Source: JALORV01 sp963769745 | GTDB taxonomy: Bacteria > Pseudomonadota > Gammaproteobacteria > Burkholderiales > Burkholderiaceae_F | NCBI GenBank assembly: GCA_963769745.1 | Contig: CAVYNB010000009.1 | Coordinates: 151,014 to 215,013 of the forward strand | Direction: 5' to 3' | Length of the DNA stretch: 64,000 bases | Part shown: positions 1 to 8,504 of the stretch, one piece after another | Numbering within the stretch: the first letter of the stretch is position 1 | How the letters are laid out: each line of letters opens with the position of its first letter | Translations under genes and position numbers: made by a program | Notes under the pieces: generated by a model | What the model was told of the DNA's origin: nothing | Database searches by the model: none | The model's input: the letters and a program-made list of their open reading frames with translations, nothing else

Positions 1-456
1 GCGAGGTCGGTTGACTACTGCGCGCGCAATTGCAGCACGCTGCTGCTCGCCAACGCTCAACGCGGCCGGCCGCGCCGAGGATCGCTGCGCGAGGCCGAGT
101 TCCGCCAGCAGCGGCGCCACTCCGGCCGGTGACGTCCCGGCGAAGTAACACGCCAGCGCGACATTCTCGAATGCGGTGAGTCCGGCGAGCAGATGCAGCT
201 TTTGCGGCACCATGCCGATGCGCCGACCGCGCCATCGGTCGTCGCGGCCCTGCGATGGATAGAGCTCTTCGCCGTCGAGACGAACCGCGCCAGCGCTCGG
301 CCGCAGGATGCCGGCCAGCACGTTGAGGAGCGTGCTCTTGCCCGAACCGCTCGGCCCCACTAGCGCGCAGTGTTCGTCGGCAGACAGTTCGATCGGCGGC
401 GCACGCAGCACCGTCGAGTCACCGAAGCGATGAACGATGGGATCGGTCGACAGCAT
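1..456 (-). CDS. ABC transporter ATP-binding protein (3' part cut by window edge)
   Basis: ATPase subunit of an ABC transporter; the first 152 codons are present and the rest lies outside the window. Translation shows a Walker A motif (GPSGSGKST), a Q-loop (VPQ) and the ABC signature LSVGEQQR, followed by IARAVVNRPR leading toward a missing Walker B. The short linker and the GEQQR signature resemble LolD/MacB/DevA-type exporters, but the substrate cannot be told because the partner permease is not visible. The ATG at 454-456 gives an N-terminus about 30 residues ahead of Walker A, normal for the family. Confidence 0.85.
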   Translation of the reverse strand, partial: MLSTDPIVHRFGDSTVLRAPPIELSADEHCALVGPSGSGKSTLLNVLAGILRPSAGAVRLDGEELYPSQGRDDRWRGRRIGMVPQKLHLLAGLTAFENVALACYFAGTSPAGVAPLLAELGLAQRSSARPAALSVGEQQRAAIARAVVNRPR

Positions 457-498
457 CGATCAGTCCCGCAACCACCTTGCCGACTGAGGGAGGAGTTC

Positions 499-520
499 CA
501 AGAGGGGGAGCCCCCTCTTG
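499..520. terminator. Perfect GC-rich hairpin between dksA and the ABC gene
   Basis: A 10-bp perfect inverted repeat (499-508 with 511-520) separated by 2 nt lies just past the dksA stop codon. No T tract follows on either strand, so it may act as a weak terminator or as an RNA 3'-end stabiliser. It is seen directly; the role is inferred from position. Confidence 0.5.
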
Positions 521-559
521 CATCCTCAAGAATGGATGGGTGGGGTCAGACGCGAAGGG

Positions 560-1459
560 TCAGTCCCCGTACATCTTCTGCTTGATCTCGCGCCGTTGCT
601 GGGCCTCGAGCGACAGCGTCGCGGTCGGGCGCGCCAGCAGGCGCGGTATCCCGATCGGATCGCCGGTTTCCTCGCAGTAGCCGTAGTCGCCCGACTCGAT
701 GCTCGCCAGCGACTGCTGGACCTTCTTCAGCAGCTTGCGTTCGCGGTCACGGGTCCGCAGTTCGAGCGCATGCTCTTCTTCGATGGTCGCGCGATCGGCA
801 GGATCGGGCACGATGACCGTCTCACGCAGATGCTCGGTCGTTTCGTCGGCGTTCTGCAGCAGTTCACGTTCCATCTGCTGAAGCCGGTACTTGAAGAACG
901 CCAGTTGCTGCTCATTCATGTACGCCGACTCGGACATCTTCAGCAGTTCACCCTCCGTTGGCAGGCGCTTGCCGTTCACCAGCACCGGCTCCTCGCTGCG
1001 CGTGGCCGAACGGGCCAGCAGGTACTCATGGGCAGCCGCGAGGTCCTTGGGGCTGGGCGCCGGAACGGCCTTGGCCGCAACCGGGGCGAGGGCGATCGGC
1101 ACGGAGGCCGCGCTCGTCAGGGTTGAAACGCTCGGCGCACGCACGACCTTTGGCTGCCGCAGCGGCGGCCTCGCCGGCGTCGGTTTGACCGCAGCCACCA
1201 CTGGCGCCTGCTTCGCTGCCGGCACCTTCACCGCAGGCTTCGCCGGTGCCTTGGCGGCCGGCTTCGACGCCTTGACCGGGCGCGCCGGCGTGACCTTCTT
1301 CAACGGCTTGCCTTTCGCGGCCGGCGCCTTTTTGGCGACGATCTTTTTCACCGCAACCTTCTTCGCTGCGGGCTTTTTCACTGTGACCTTTTTCACTGCG
1401 GGCTTCTTGGCAGCGGTCTTGGCCGCTTTCTTGGCCGGCGCCTTCTTTGCTGCAGCCAT
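560..1459 (-). CDS. dksA: DksA-family RNA polymerase-binding factor with long Lys/Ala-rich N-terminal tail
   Basis: DksA enters the RNA polymerase secondary channel and works with ppGpp to reset rRNA and biosynthetic promoters. The C-terminal ~140 residues carry the DksA coiled coil with the acidic tip DPADRAT and the globular end YGYCEETGDPIG...RPTATL. Only one of the four zinc cysteines remains (C then T, S and A), as in many alpha/beta-proteobacterial DksA proteins and Pseudomonas DksA2. The first ~150 residues are a histone-H1-like run of AKKA/PAKK repeats, making the protein 299 aa against 151 in E. coli. An upstream in-frame ATG (1516) exists, but MAAAKKA at 1459 suits the tail better. 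It lies 41 bp after the COG0523 GTPase gene, probably in one operon. Confidence 0.88.
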   Translation of the reverse strand: MAAAKKAPAKKAAKTAAKKPAVKKVTVKKPAAKKVAVKKIVAKKAPAAKGKPLKKVTPARPVKASKPAAKAPAKPAVKVPAAKQAPVVAAVKPTPARPPLRQPKVVRAPSVSTLTSAASVPIALAPVAAKAVPAPSPKDLAAAHEYLLARSATRSEEPVLVNGKRLPTEGELLKMSESAYMNEQQLAFFKYRLQQMERELLQNADETTEHLRETVIVPDPADRATIEEEHALELRTRDRERKLLKKVQQSLASIESGDYGYCEETGDPIGIPRLLARPTATLSLEAQQRREIKQKMYGD

Positions 1460-1500
1460 CGTGTGTCTACCTCGTTGAGTCTCTGATTCGGGGGCGGGAT

Positions 1501-2598
1501 TCAGCGCGCCAGGCACGCTTCAAGGCCCTTGAGTATGGTGTCCTTCGGGAGATTTCGCCCGATGAACACAATCTTGCTGGAAGGCTTTTCGTCCTTGCCC
1601 CAGGGCCGCCCGACGTCCGCCCCCATGAGCATGTGCACGCCCTGGAAGATCATGCGACGGTTGGTCCCGTTCATGAAAAGCACGCCTTTATACCGGAGCA
1701 TGTCAGGGCCGTAAACCTGAGTCAGCGCGCCCATGTACTCCTCGAACTTGGCCGAGTCGAAGGGCTTGCCCGACTGGAACACGAAGGCCTTGATCGCATC
1801 GTCATGGTGATGGTGCGCATGATGATGGTCGTGCTCGTGATCGTGGCCGCAGTGCTCGTCGTGCACATGATCGTCTCCATGCTCATGTGCATGGCCGTTG
1901 CCCGGCCGCACCTTGGCCGCGTCGGGATGCTCCGCGGCGAGAAACTGCGGGTCGATGTCGAGGATCGCGTTGAGGTTGAAGCCGCGCAGGTCGAGCACCT
2001 CGTTCAGGGGCACCTGTCCGAAGTTCACCGGCTTGATCGGTGCACGCGGGTTCATCCGCACGATCCGTTCACGCAGCGAATCGACTTCGTCGGCGTCGAC
2101 CAGATCGGTCTTGGACAGCAGGATGCGATCGGCGAAGCCGACCTGGTTCTGCGCCTCGACCTGCGCATCCAGCGTGTCGTGCCCGTGCTTGGCATCGACG
2201 ACAGTGATCACGCTGTCGAGCAGGTAATACGACGAGATGTCGTCTTCGATGAAGAAGGTCTGCGTGACCGGGCCCGGATTGGCCATGCCGGTCGTTTCGA
2301 TGATCACGCGCTCGAAGTCGAGTTCCTTCGTCTCGCGCTTGCGCTTGAGGTCGGCGAGGATGCGGACGAGGTCGCCACGCACCGTGCAGCAGATGCAGCC
2401 GTTGTTCATTTCGACGATCTGTTCGGTCGTCTCGGTGACCAGCAGTTCGTTGTCCACGCCCTCGGGCCCGAATTCGTTCTCGATCACCGCGATACGGTGT
2501 CCGTGCTGCTCGGACAGGATGCGATTGAGCAAGGTCGTCTTGCCCGCGCCGAGAAAGCCCGTCAGCACGGTCACTGGCACCAGATTTGATTCATTCAT
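1501..2598 (-). CDS. CobW/COG0523 family GTPase, probable zinc metallochaperone
   Basis: G3E-family GTPase of the COG0523 (YjiA/ZNG1/CobW) group, which uses GTP hydrolysis to deliver metal, usually zinc, to client proteins. Visible are the P-loop GFLGAGKTTL near residue 12, the metal-binding CICC motif (GCICCTV) near residue 65, and a very histidine-rich stretch around residues 215-250 (HxH repeats ending in HHHH), followed by the CobW C-terminal domain. The start MNESNLVPVTV places the P-loop at the usual distance; the open frame runs 99 codons further upstream without homology. Its neighbour is a DksA with a degraded zinc site, which fits a zinc-homeostasis setting. No Zur box was recognised upstream. 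Confidence 0.9.
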   Translation of the reverse strand: MNESNLVPVTVLTGFLGAGKTTLLNRILSEQHGHRIAVIENEFGPEGVDNELLVTETTEQIVEMNNGCICCTVRGDLVRILADLKRKRETKELDFERVIIETTGMANPGPVTQTFFIEDDISSYYLLDSVITVVDAKHGHDTLDAQVEAQNQVGFADRILLSKTDLVDADEVDSLRERIVRMNPRAPIKPVNFGQVPLNEVLDLRGFNLNAILDIDPQFLAAEHPDAAKVRPGNGHAHEHGDDHVHDEHCGHDHEHDHHHAHHHHDDAIKAFVFQSGKPFDSAKFEEYMGALTQVYGPDMLRYKGVLFMNGTNRRMIFQGVHMLMGADVGRPWGKDEKPSSKIVFIGRNLPKDTILKGLEACLAR

Positions 2599-2717
2599 CG
2601 GAATTTCCAGAGCCGTCGGCGCGACGCCAACGGTCCTCAAAAGAGGGGCGGTAGTGTAGTGGATCAGGCATTCCCGGCGCTGCAGTGTTACCGGAACCGC
2701 CAGCGACGCTGGAAACG

Positions 2718-3986
2718 CTAGGCGACGCGAACCAGGTGCAGTCCCTTGAGGTACTCGGATTCGGGCACCGTCATCATCAAGGGATGGTCGATGCTTGACC
2801 CCAGCCTGGCCACCATCCAGGTGTCGACGCCGGCATCGATGACCGCTCCGGCGACGATTTTCTGGAACAGATCGACGTCGATCGCTCCGGAACACGAGAA
2901 GGTCAGCAGTGACCCGCCCGGGGCCAGCAGCCGCAAGGCGTTAAGGTTGATGTCCTTGTAGGCACGTGCCGCGCGGTCGACGTGATGGTGGCTCGAGGCG
3001 AACTTCGGCGGATCGAGGACGATGACGTCGAACTGTGCGCCCTCGGCCTTCAGCGCGCGCAATGCGGTGAAGACATCAGCTTCCTCCCAGCGGGCGCGGC
3101 CGGGCTCGAGTTGATTAAGGGCCACGTGTTCGGCGCCAACGCGCAGTGCCTCGGCCGACGAATCGATCGAGTGCACCAATTCGGCACCGCCCGCCAGCAT
3201 GGCGATCGAGAAGCCGCCGGTGTAGCAAAAACAGTTCAGGCAGCGCGGGCCGCGGCCGGCCCGGGCGGCGCCGCGCGCCACGATGTCGCGCGCCAGGCGG
3301 CGGTTATCACGCTGATCGATGTAGTAACCGGTCTTGTGGCCACGCCGGACATCGACCAGGAAACGCAGGCCATGCTCGATCACCTCGATATGCGCCGGGG
3401 GCTCGGAGCCTCGCAGCACGCCGCTGATCGCAGGCAGTCCATCGCGCGCCCGGATGGCGCCATCGCTGCGATCGAAGACATCGCGGCAGCCCGTTGCCAG
3501 CAGCAATGCCTCGATCAGCGTGTCGCGCCAGGCCTCGACGCCCGCGGACTGGAACTGTGTGACGAGCTGATCCGCATAGCGATCGACGATAAGTCCGGGC
3601 AAGCCGTCGGCCTCGCCGAACACCAAACGCAGGGCATTGGTGTCTGCCGCCATGGTCGCGCGCCGCTGGACCGCGGCCTGTACGCGCTGCGCCAGCAGCT
3701 CCGCGCTGACCGGCACCGCCTCGACGAAACTCCAGACGCGCGCCCGGATCGCAGACTCCGGTGAGTAGGCTGCCCAGGCGAGAAAGCGGCCGTCGGCAGC
3801 GCGGATTTCCACCGCGGCGCCGGAGGCCGGGTCACCCTCGACGCGCGCCACGGCACTGGCGTACACCCACGGATGCCGGCGCAACAAGGACTTCTCCTTG
3901 CCCGGCTTCAGCACGATGCGGTGCATCGTCCGACCCGCGCTCGGCGCAGAGGGGGCGGCGTCGCGGGGACGATCCGACGCGCTCAT
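2718..3986 (-). CDS. rlmI: 23S rRNA (cytosine-5)-methyltransferase RlmI-like
   Basis: SAM-dependent RNA methyltransferase expected to make m5C1962 in 23S rRNA. It has an N-terminal PUA domain (LKPGKEKSLLRRHPWVYA), the family block GHKTGYYIDQRDNR, SAM-binding motif I (CFCYTGGFSIAML), VLDPPKF, and the catalytic-cysteine motif TFSCSG near residue 365. The ATG at 3986 overlaps the xerC stop as ATGA, suggesting translational coupling; a shorter start MHRIVLKPG 20 codons in is also possible. Length (422 aa) is slightly above the usual ~396 because of the N-terminal extension. Confidence 0.92.
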   Translation of the reverse strand: MSASDRPRDAAPSAPSAGRTMHRIVLKPGKEKSLLRRHPWVYASAVARVEGDPASGAAVEIRAADGRFLAWAAYSPESAIRARVWSFVEAVPVSAELLAQRVQAAVQRRATMAADTNALRLVFGEADGLPGLIVDRYADQLVTQFQSAGVEAWRDTLIEALLLATGCRDVFDRSDGAIRARDGLPAISGVLRGSEPPAHIEVIEHGLRFLVDVRRGHKTGYYIDQRDNRRLARDIVARGAARAGRGPRCLNCFCYTGGFSIAMLAGGAELVHSIDSSAEALRVGAEHVALNQLEPGRARWEEADVFTALRALKAEGAQFDVIVLDPPKFASSHHHVDRAARAYKDINLNALRLLAPGGSLLTFSCSGAIDVDLFQKIVAGAVIDAGVDTWMVARLGSSIDHPLMMTVPESEYLKGLHLVRVA

Positions 3987-4912
3987 GACCTGCGCTTGGC
4001 GCGCGGATGGGCCGCGTCGTAGGCCTTGGCGAGGTGCTGCCAGTCCAGCCGCGTGTACACCTGTGTCGTCGAGATGTTGGCGTGCCCGAGCAACTCTTGC
4101 ACGGCACGCAGGTCGCCACTCGACTGCAGCAGATGGGAGGCGAACGAGTGACGCAGGACGTGCGGGTGCACGTGGATGCCCAGGCCGAGACGGCGCGCCA
4201 GTTGACCCAGCCGCGACTGGACGCTGCGCGCAGTCAGGCGGCCACCGCGCGCCGAGACGAAGAGCGCTCGCGCATCGCAGCCCTTGACTTCAGTGCGACG
4301 CTCGAGCCAGCGGGCGAGCGCAGCGCAGGCCGGCGCACCGATGGGCACCGTGCGAGTCTTGCTGCCCTTGCCGAGCACCGTCGCCTCGCCGCTGGCGAGA
4401 TCTATCCAGCTCGCGGAGCGGCGCGCGACGCCGTCGGCCTCGAAGTGGCGCCAGTCGAGCGACACCAGTTCCGACAGACGCAGGCCGCTGGAGTACATGA
4501 GTTCGACCAGCGCGTGGTCGCGCGCCTGCAGCCAGGAGTCATCCCCTGCATGGGCGGCCAGCGTCACCGCCTGGTCGGCGGTCAGGGCCTTGGGCAGCCG
4601 CTTCTCGCGTCTCGGCGGCCGAACACCGGTCGCCGGGTTGGCGTCCAGGGCACCGTGATGCGTCAGCCAGTTGAAGTACGAGCGCCAGGCCGACAGCGCG
4701 CGAGCGAGCGATGCACCCGACAGTCCGGCGCCATGCAGCCGCGCAATGAAGCCGCGAATGTCGTTGGACGACAGCTGCGCCGGACCGCGGCCGGCGGCGA
4801 GTTCGGCCAGCTTGGCCAGATCGCGCCGATAGGCGGCAAGCGTGTGCACCGAAGCCCGCCGCTGCGTCCGCAGATCGTCGAGGAAGCGTTCGATCGACGG
4901 CGGCTCGACCAC
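3983..4912 (-). CDS. xerC: Tyrosine recombinase XerC
   Basis: Site-specific recombinase that, with XerD, resolves chromosome dimers at dif. It has an N-terminal SAM-like core-binding domain (SIERFLDDL...HTLAAYRRDL) and a C-terminal catalytic domain with the Arg box (SGLRLSELV), HVLRHSFASHLL, LGHANISTTQVY and the nucleophilic Tyr. No ATG precedes the homologous region; a GTG at 4910-4912 (MVEPPSIERF) gives 309 aa, the family's normal length, with a GGGA upstream as weak ribosome-binding site. It sits in the DUF484-xerC-rlmI order common in betaproteobacteria and is not part of an integron or mobile element. Confidence 0.88.
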   Translation of the reverse strand: MVEPPSIERFLDDLRTQRRASVHTLAAYRRDLAKLAELAAGRGPAQLSSNDIRGFIARLHGAGLSGASLARALSAWRSYFNWLTHHGALDANPATGVRPPRREKRLPKALTADQAVTLAAHAGDDSWLQARDHALVELMYSSGLRLSELVSLDWRHFEADGVARRSASWIDLASGEATVLGKGSKTRTVPIGAPACAALARWLERRTEVKGCDARALFVSARGGRLTARSVQSRLGQLARRLGLGIHVHPHVLRHSFASHLLQSSGDLRAVQELLGHANISTTQVYTRLDWQHLAKAYDAAHPRAKRRS

Positions 4913-4965
4913 CTCAGTTCCCGCCGGGCCGGCCGCGACCGAGGATCGCGCGGGAGCGCTTCGAA

Positions 4966-5622
4966 TCAGCCACGAAGTCGCGCCAGTGCCGCGCTCGCCA
5001 GCTCGGCGATGCGCTCGAGGAACGCCGTCCCCATCGTGATGTGGAAGCGATCCTTGTCCGCCGAACCGAGCACCAGCAGTCCGAAGGTAGCCGGGTCGGC
5101 GCCGACGCGCAGCGGCAACATCGCGAGGCTCTGGATCGCTGCGCCTTCGTCGAACCACGTGGCCGCCTCGAAGCCGACGTTCGATCCGCAAAATGGCACG
5201 CGCATGCTGTTGGCGAGCGTGATCGTGTCGGCCGATACCGGCCGCGCACAGACCAGCGTCGCGTAAGGCGGCTTGACGGTCCAGAGCCTTACGGCGCAAT
5301 GCGGAACACTGAAGACTTCCTTCATCGCACTCACCAGCGTCTGCGGCAATGCGGCCGGCTCGTCCTCGATCAGCAGCGCTCGGGTCCAGGCCACGAGTCG
5401 CGATGAGATCGCGTCGTTTTCCTGTGCGTGACGCACCATCTCCGCGACGCGCGACTCGAGCGACCTGATGCGCTCACGCAGCATCAGCGACTGCCGCTCC
5501 ACCAGCGAGATCGCCTGGCCGTTGTGCGGGTGCGGCAGTTGCATGCCGGCGAGCAGCTCCGGATGCTGGTCAAAAAAATCGGGATGACTTGCGAGATAGT
5601 TCGCGATGTCCTGAACTTGCAT
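4966..5622 (-). CDS. DUF484 family protein (GAF-like)
   Basis: Conserved 218-aa protein of unknown biochemical role, almost always upstream of xerC. It starts with the family hallmark MQVQDIANYLASHPDFFDQHPELL, read here only in part as DFFDQHPELL, continues with a coiled-coil stretch (residues ~45-75) and ends in a GAF-like domain (residues ~80-215). It lies between dapF and xerC on the same strand with short spacings, so the dapF-DUF484-xerC-rlmI genes look like one transcription unit. Confidence 0.88.
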   Translation of the reverse strand: MQVQDIANYLASHPDFFDQHPELLAGMQLPHPHNGQAISLVERQSLMLRERIRSLESRVAEMVRHAQENDAISSRLVAWTRALLIEDEPAALPQTLVSAMKEVFSVPHCAVRLWTVKPPYATLVCARPVSADTITLANSMRVPFCGSNVGFEAATWFDEGAAIQSLAMLPLRVGADPATFGLLVLGSADKDRFHITMGTAFLERIAELASAALARLRG

Positions 5623-5643
5623 GGGTCTGCCTTCGCTTCTCTT

Positions 5644-6489
5644 CTAGAGATCGATCTCACCTTCGAAAACGGTCGACGCCGGTCCGGTCATCCAGACCGG
5701 CCCGCCGGTCCACTCGATCGTCAGCGTACCGCCTCGTGCTTCGACGTTCACTGGAGAGTCGAGGCGACCGCGCCGCACGCCGGCCACCACCGCAGCACAC
5801 GCCCCCGTGCCGCACGCCAGCGTCTCGCCTGCGCCACGCTCCCAGACTCGCAGCCGGATGTGGTGCCGATCGATGATCTGCATGTACCCCGCGTTGGTCC
5901 GCTGCGGGAAGCGCGCATGGTGTTCGAGCTGCGGACCCTCGGTCGTGACCGGTGCGGCATCGACGTCGCCGACCACCTGCACCGCATGCGGGTTGCCCAT
6001 CGACAGCACCGAGCACCAGGCCTCGCCCGAAGCGACGGGCAGTGGCCACACCGGGTCGTCCTGTTCCTGCCGCGGAATCAGCCCTTCGGCATCGAACGGC
6101 ACGCGCGCGGGATCGAAAACCGGCGCGCCCATGTCGACGGTCACTTCGCCTGACTCCGACACCCGTGGCTCGATGATTCCGGACAGCGTCTCGACGCGGA
6201 TCGCCGACTTGTCCGTGAGCTTCCGGTCGCGTACGAAGCGCACGAAGCAGCGGGCACCGTTGCCGCACTGTTCCACCTCGCCGCCGTCGCTGTTGAAAAT
6301 GCGGTACCGGAAATCCACATCCGAGCGCGTCGGCGGTTCGACCACCAGGATCTGGTCCGCCCCGACACCGAACCGGCGATCGGCCAGTCGCCGCAGCTGA
6401 TCCCGCGACAGCTCGATCCGCTGCGTCGTGCCGTCGAGCATCACGAAATCGTTGCCCGCGCCCTGCATCTTGGTGAAGCGCAATTTCAT
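5644..6489 (-). CDS. dapF: Diaminopimelate epimerase
   Basis: Converts LL- to meso-diaminopimelate for lysine and peptidoglycan synthesis. The start MKLRFTKMQGAGNDFVMLD is typical (KMQGAGNDF). Both catalytic cysteines are visible: QCGNGARC near residue 75 and ACGTGAC near residue 220, along with GNPHAV and ERGAGET. At 281 aa the length is normal. The oddity is upstream: no stop separates this frame from the acyltransferase before it, so as written the two form one 595-codon open frame (5644-7428). The ATG at 6489 has no clear ribosome-binding site. Confidence 0.93.
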   Translation of the reverse strand: MKLRFTKMQGAGNDFVMLDGTTQRIELSRDQLRRLADRRFGVGADQILVVEPPTRSDVDFRYRIFNSDGGEVEQCGNGARCFVRFVRDRKLTDKSAIRVETLSGIIEPRVSESGEVTVDMGAPVFDPARVPFDAEGLIPRQEQDDPVWPLPVASGEAWCSVLSMGNPHAVQVVGDVDAAPVTTEGPQLEHHARFPQRTNAGYMQIIDRHHIRLRVWERGAGETLACGTGACAAVVAGVRRGRLDSPVNVEARGGTLTIEWTGGPVWMTGPASTVFEGEIDL

Positions 6490-6555
6490 GCGTCGCGATT
6501 GTATGCGCCGCTCACGTACGCGACCCCGCGGGTCGCACGTGCACGAGCGGAGTTC

Positions 6556-7428
6556 AATCAGACTCGCCTCTCCCTCAGGCCGCGTCTTGAAGCGCTTGTG
6601 GGTCCAGAAGTACTGTGTCGGCAGGCGCAGCACCCAGCGCTCAAGCTCGCGGTTCATGCGGGCGGTGTCTTCCTCGACCGACTCGCCGGGAAAATTCTCC
6701 CAGGGCGGTTCGAAGTGCAGGGTGTAGCCGTCATCGGTCATCTCGGTGACGGCCATCACGACCCTGGCTCCGGTCATGCGCGCAATGCGCGAGACCATCG
6801 GTATCGTCGCGGCCTGGATGCCGAAAAACGGCACGAAGATCGAATTCACCGGGCCGAGGTCCATGTCCGGCAGGTAATAGAGCGGCAGGCCGTCCCTGAC
6901 CGTGCGCACGACGCTGCGCATGTCGATGCCTTGCCGCGCCAGCAGCACGGGGTCGTTGAAGCGCTGCCGCCCCTTGAGCAGCCATGCATCCCACACCGGA
7001 TTTTTCTGTCGTGAGTAGATCGAGACGCCGCGCGCGAGCGTGTTGAAGCGCACGCCGCCCGCATCGAGCCCGACGAAGTGCGGCGCGATCATGATCAGCG
7101 GACGATTGGCGGGATCGTGCACATGCTCCTCGCCCTCGACCTTGATGTAGCTCTCGATCGTTTCCCGGTCGGCGTTCCAGAGCACCGAGTGATCGAGAGC
7201 TGCCCGGACGAGGTTGCGGAAGGTCAGTTGCCCGATCCGCTCGCGCTCGTCCTCGGGCATCTCGGGAAAGCACGCACGCAGGTTGGTCAATGTCACGCGG
7301 CGCCGCGGCCGGGCCACCCACCAGAACATGTCCGACAGCGCATGGGCCAGGCGCGTGCGCGCGCCCTGCGTCCAGTTGCGCGTCAGGTTGATCAGGAAAA
7401 CGCCGAGGTTGGCGGCCCAGGCGTTCAT
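6556..7428 (-). CDS. LpxL/HtrB-type lipid A acyltransferase (frame runs on into dapF)
   Basis: Lysophospholipid acyltransferase-family membrane protein that adds a secondary acyl chain to lipid A. It has an N-terminal hydrophobic segment (NLGVFLINL), the HX4D catalytic motif APHFVGLD near residue 130, PDMDLGP, and the conserved end YFWTHKRFKTRPEGE. The start at 7428 overlaps the upstream homologue's stop as ATGA. The family normally stops a few residues after RPxGE, but here the frame continues through dapF. One extra A in the AA at 6556-6557 (plus strand) would create a TGA at once, so a 1-nt deletion or sequencing error is likely; the end coordinate given is that inferred point. Confidence 0.85.
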
Positions 7429-8300
7429 GCCGGCAGTTCCAGCGGTGGCGCCTCGGCACCGGCCGGGATCTTGTAGCGGTTGTAGCCCCAGAGGTATTGC
7501 GCGGGACACTCGCGGATGAGCGACTCCAGACCGCGGTTCATCAGTGCGGCATCCTGGGCAGGATCTCCGGTGAACGGCTCCTCGAGCCGCCTGAGGTGGA
7601 TGCGGTAGCCGCGACCTTCCGGCAATCGCTCGCCATAGACGAACAACACGATGGCGTCGAACTGGCGCGCCAGGCGCGCCGGCAGCGTCATCGTGTAGGC
7701 CCAGCGCCCGAAAAAGGGTGCCCACGCGCCCTCGCCTTGCGACGGGACCTGATCGGGCAGGATGCCGACCACCTCTCGGGCCTTCATCGCCTTCATCAGC
7801 ATGCGCACGCCCTTCAAATCGGCGGGGGCGAGCTTAAGGCCTTCGGCCGCACGGCCGGTCGCGACGATGTCGCGCAGAACCGCCTTGCGCGGAATGCGGT
7901 ACAGCACCGTCATCGGCCGCGTCTTCGCCTCGGGGCGGAAGGCCGCGTAGAACTGTGCCGTGACCTCGAAACATCCCAGATGCGGCGGCAGGAACATCAC
8001 CGGCCGGCCGTCAGCGAGCGCGGCGTCAACGATGGGCATGTTCGCAACCTCGGTCCGCGTGACGATGTCGGAACGCGGACGCATCCAGATCCACGGCGTC
8101 TCCAGGCCCTGCTTGCCGGCCTCGGCGGCGGCTTCCCGGACCAGTTTCGGATCGCTGTAGCCAGCCTGTACGAGGTTCTGGCGCAACCGCCGCCGGTAGG
8201 TAGGCGAGAGCCAGAACACCAGAGTTCCCAGGAAACCACCGACCGCGTGCACCGTCGCGAGCGACAGCGCGGCAACGGACCTGAACAGCAGCTTCAGCAC
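7425..8300 (-). CDS. LpxL/LpxM-type lipid A acyltransferase
   Basis: Second lysophospholipid acyltransferase-like protein, directly upstream of and coupled to the first (ATGA overlap at 7425-7428). It has a hydrophobic N-terminus (residues ~5-30), the HX4E-type motif PPHLGCFE near residue 105, LPDQVPSQGEG, and the C-terminal CPAQYLWGYNRYK. A GTG at 8298-8300 (MLKLLFRSVAALS) gives 291 aa, the family norm; the open frame extends further but overlaps the metK promoter. Two tandem paralogues probably add different secondary acyl chains. Confidence 0.86.
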   Translation of the reverse strand: MLKLLFRSVAALSLATVHAVGGFLGTLVFWLSPTYRRRLRQNLVQAGYSDPKLVREAAAEAGKQGLETPWIWMRPRSDIVTRTEVANMPIVDAALADGRPVMFLPPHLGCFEVTAQFYAAFRPEAKTRPMTVLYRIPRKAVLRDIVATGRAAEGLKLAPADLKGVRMLMKAMKAREVVGILPDQVPSQGEGAWAPFFGRWAYTMTLPARLARQFDAIVLFVYGERLPEGRGYRIHLRRLEEPFTGDPAQDAALMNRGLESLIRECPAQYLWGYNRYKIPAGAEAPPLELPA

Positions 8301-8368
8301 AGCAGGGCGACGGCGGAGGTCAACGGGCAGTCGGGAACAGCGGGCGCAGGCGGGGTCGTGGCTTGACC

Positions 8369-8374
8369 TATAAT
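8369..8374 (+). promoter_or_regulatory. Probable -10 box of metK
   Basis: TATAAT perfectly matching the sigma-70 -10 consensus, about 135 bp before the metK ATG. The -35 region is weak (no good TTGACA at 17 bp; a TTGACC abuts the -10). A start near 8381 would leave a ~124-nt structured leader. Confidence 0.55.
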
Positions 8375-8406
8375 CCCCGTTCGCCGTGTTAACCGACAAC
8401 TTGCGG

Positions 8407-8478
8407 GGCGATCCTCGACAGCATAGCCGAGGCAAATACCGCTAAAGCGTCGCCGCTCCTCGGGAGTGCGCAACGCAC
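8407..8478 (+). promoter_or_regulatory. Structured metK leader, candidate cis-regulatory RNA
   Basis: The leader can fold as a junction. GGCGA (8407-8411) pairs with TCGCC (8450-8454), enclosing CCTCG/CGAGG (8413-8417 with 8428-8432, 10-nt loop) and a short CGC-TAAA-GCG hairpin (8440-8449). A GTGCG-CAA-CGCAC hairpin (8466-8478) follows, shortly before the AGGAG ribosome-binding site. I cannot match it to a known SAM or SAH riboswitch class. Pairing is seen in the sequence; regulation is inferred. Confidence 0.4.
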
Positions 8479-8504
8479 CCGATTCATTGCAACAGGAGCG
8501 GACC

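Noticed and set aside
3983..4912. Integrase of a mobile element or integron
   Set aside because: Sequence and DUF484-xerC-rlmI context fit the chromosomal XerC; no attachment repeats or cargo.
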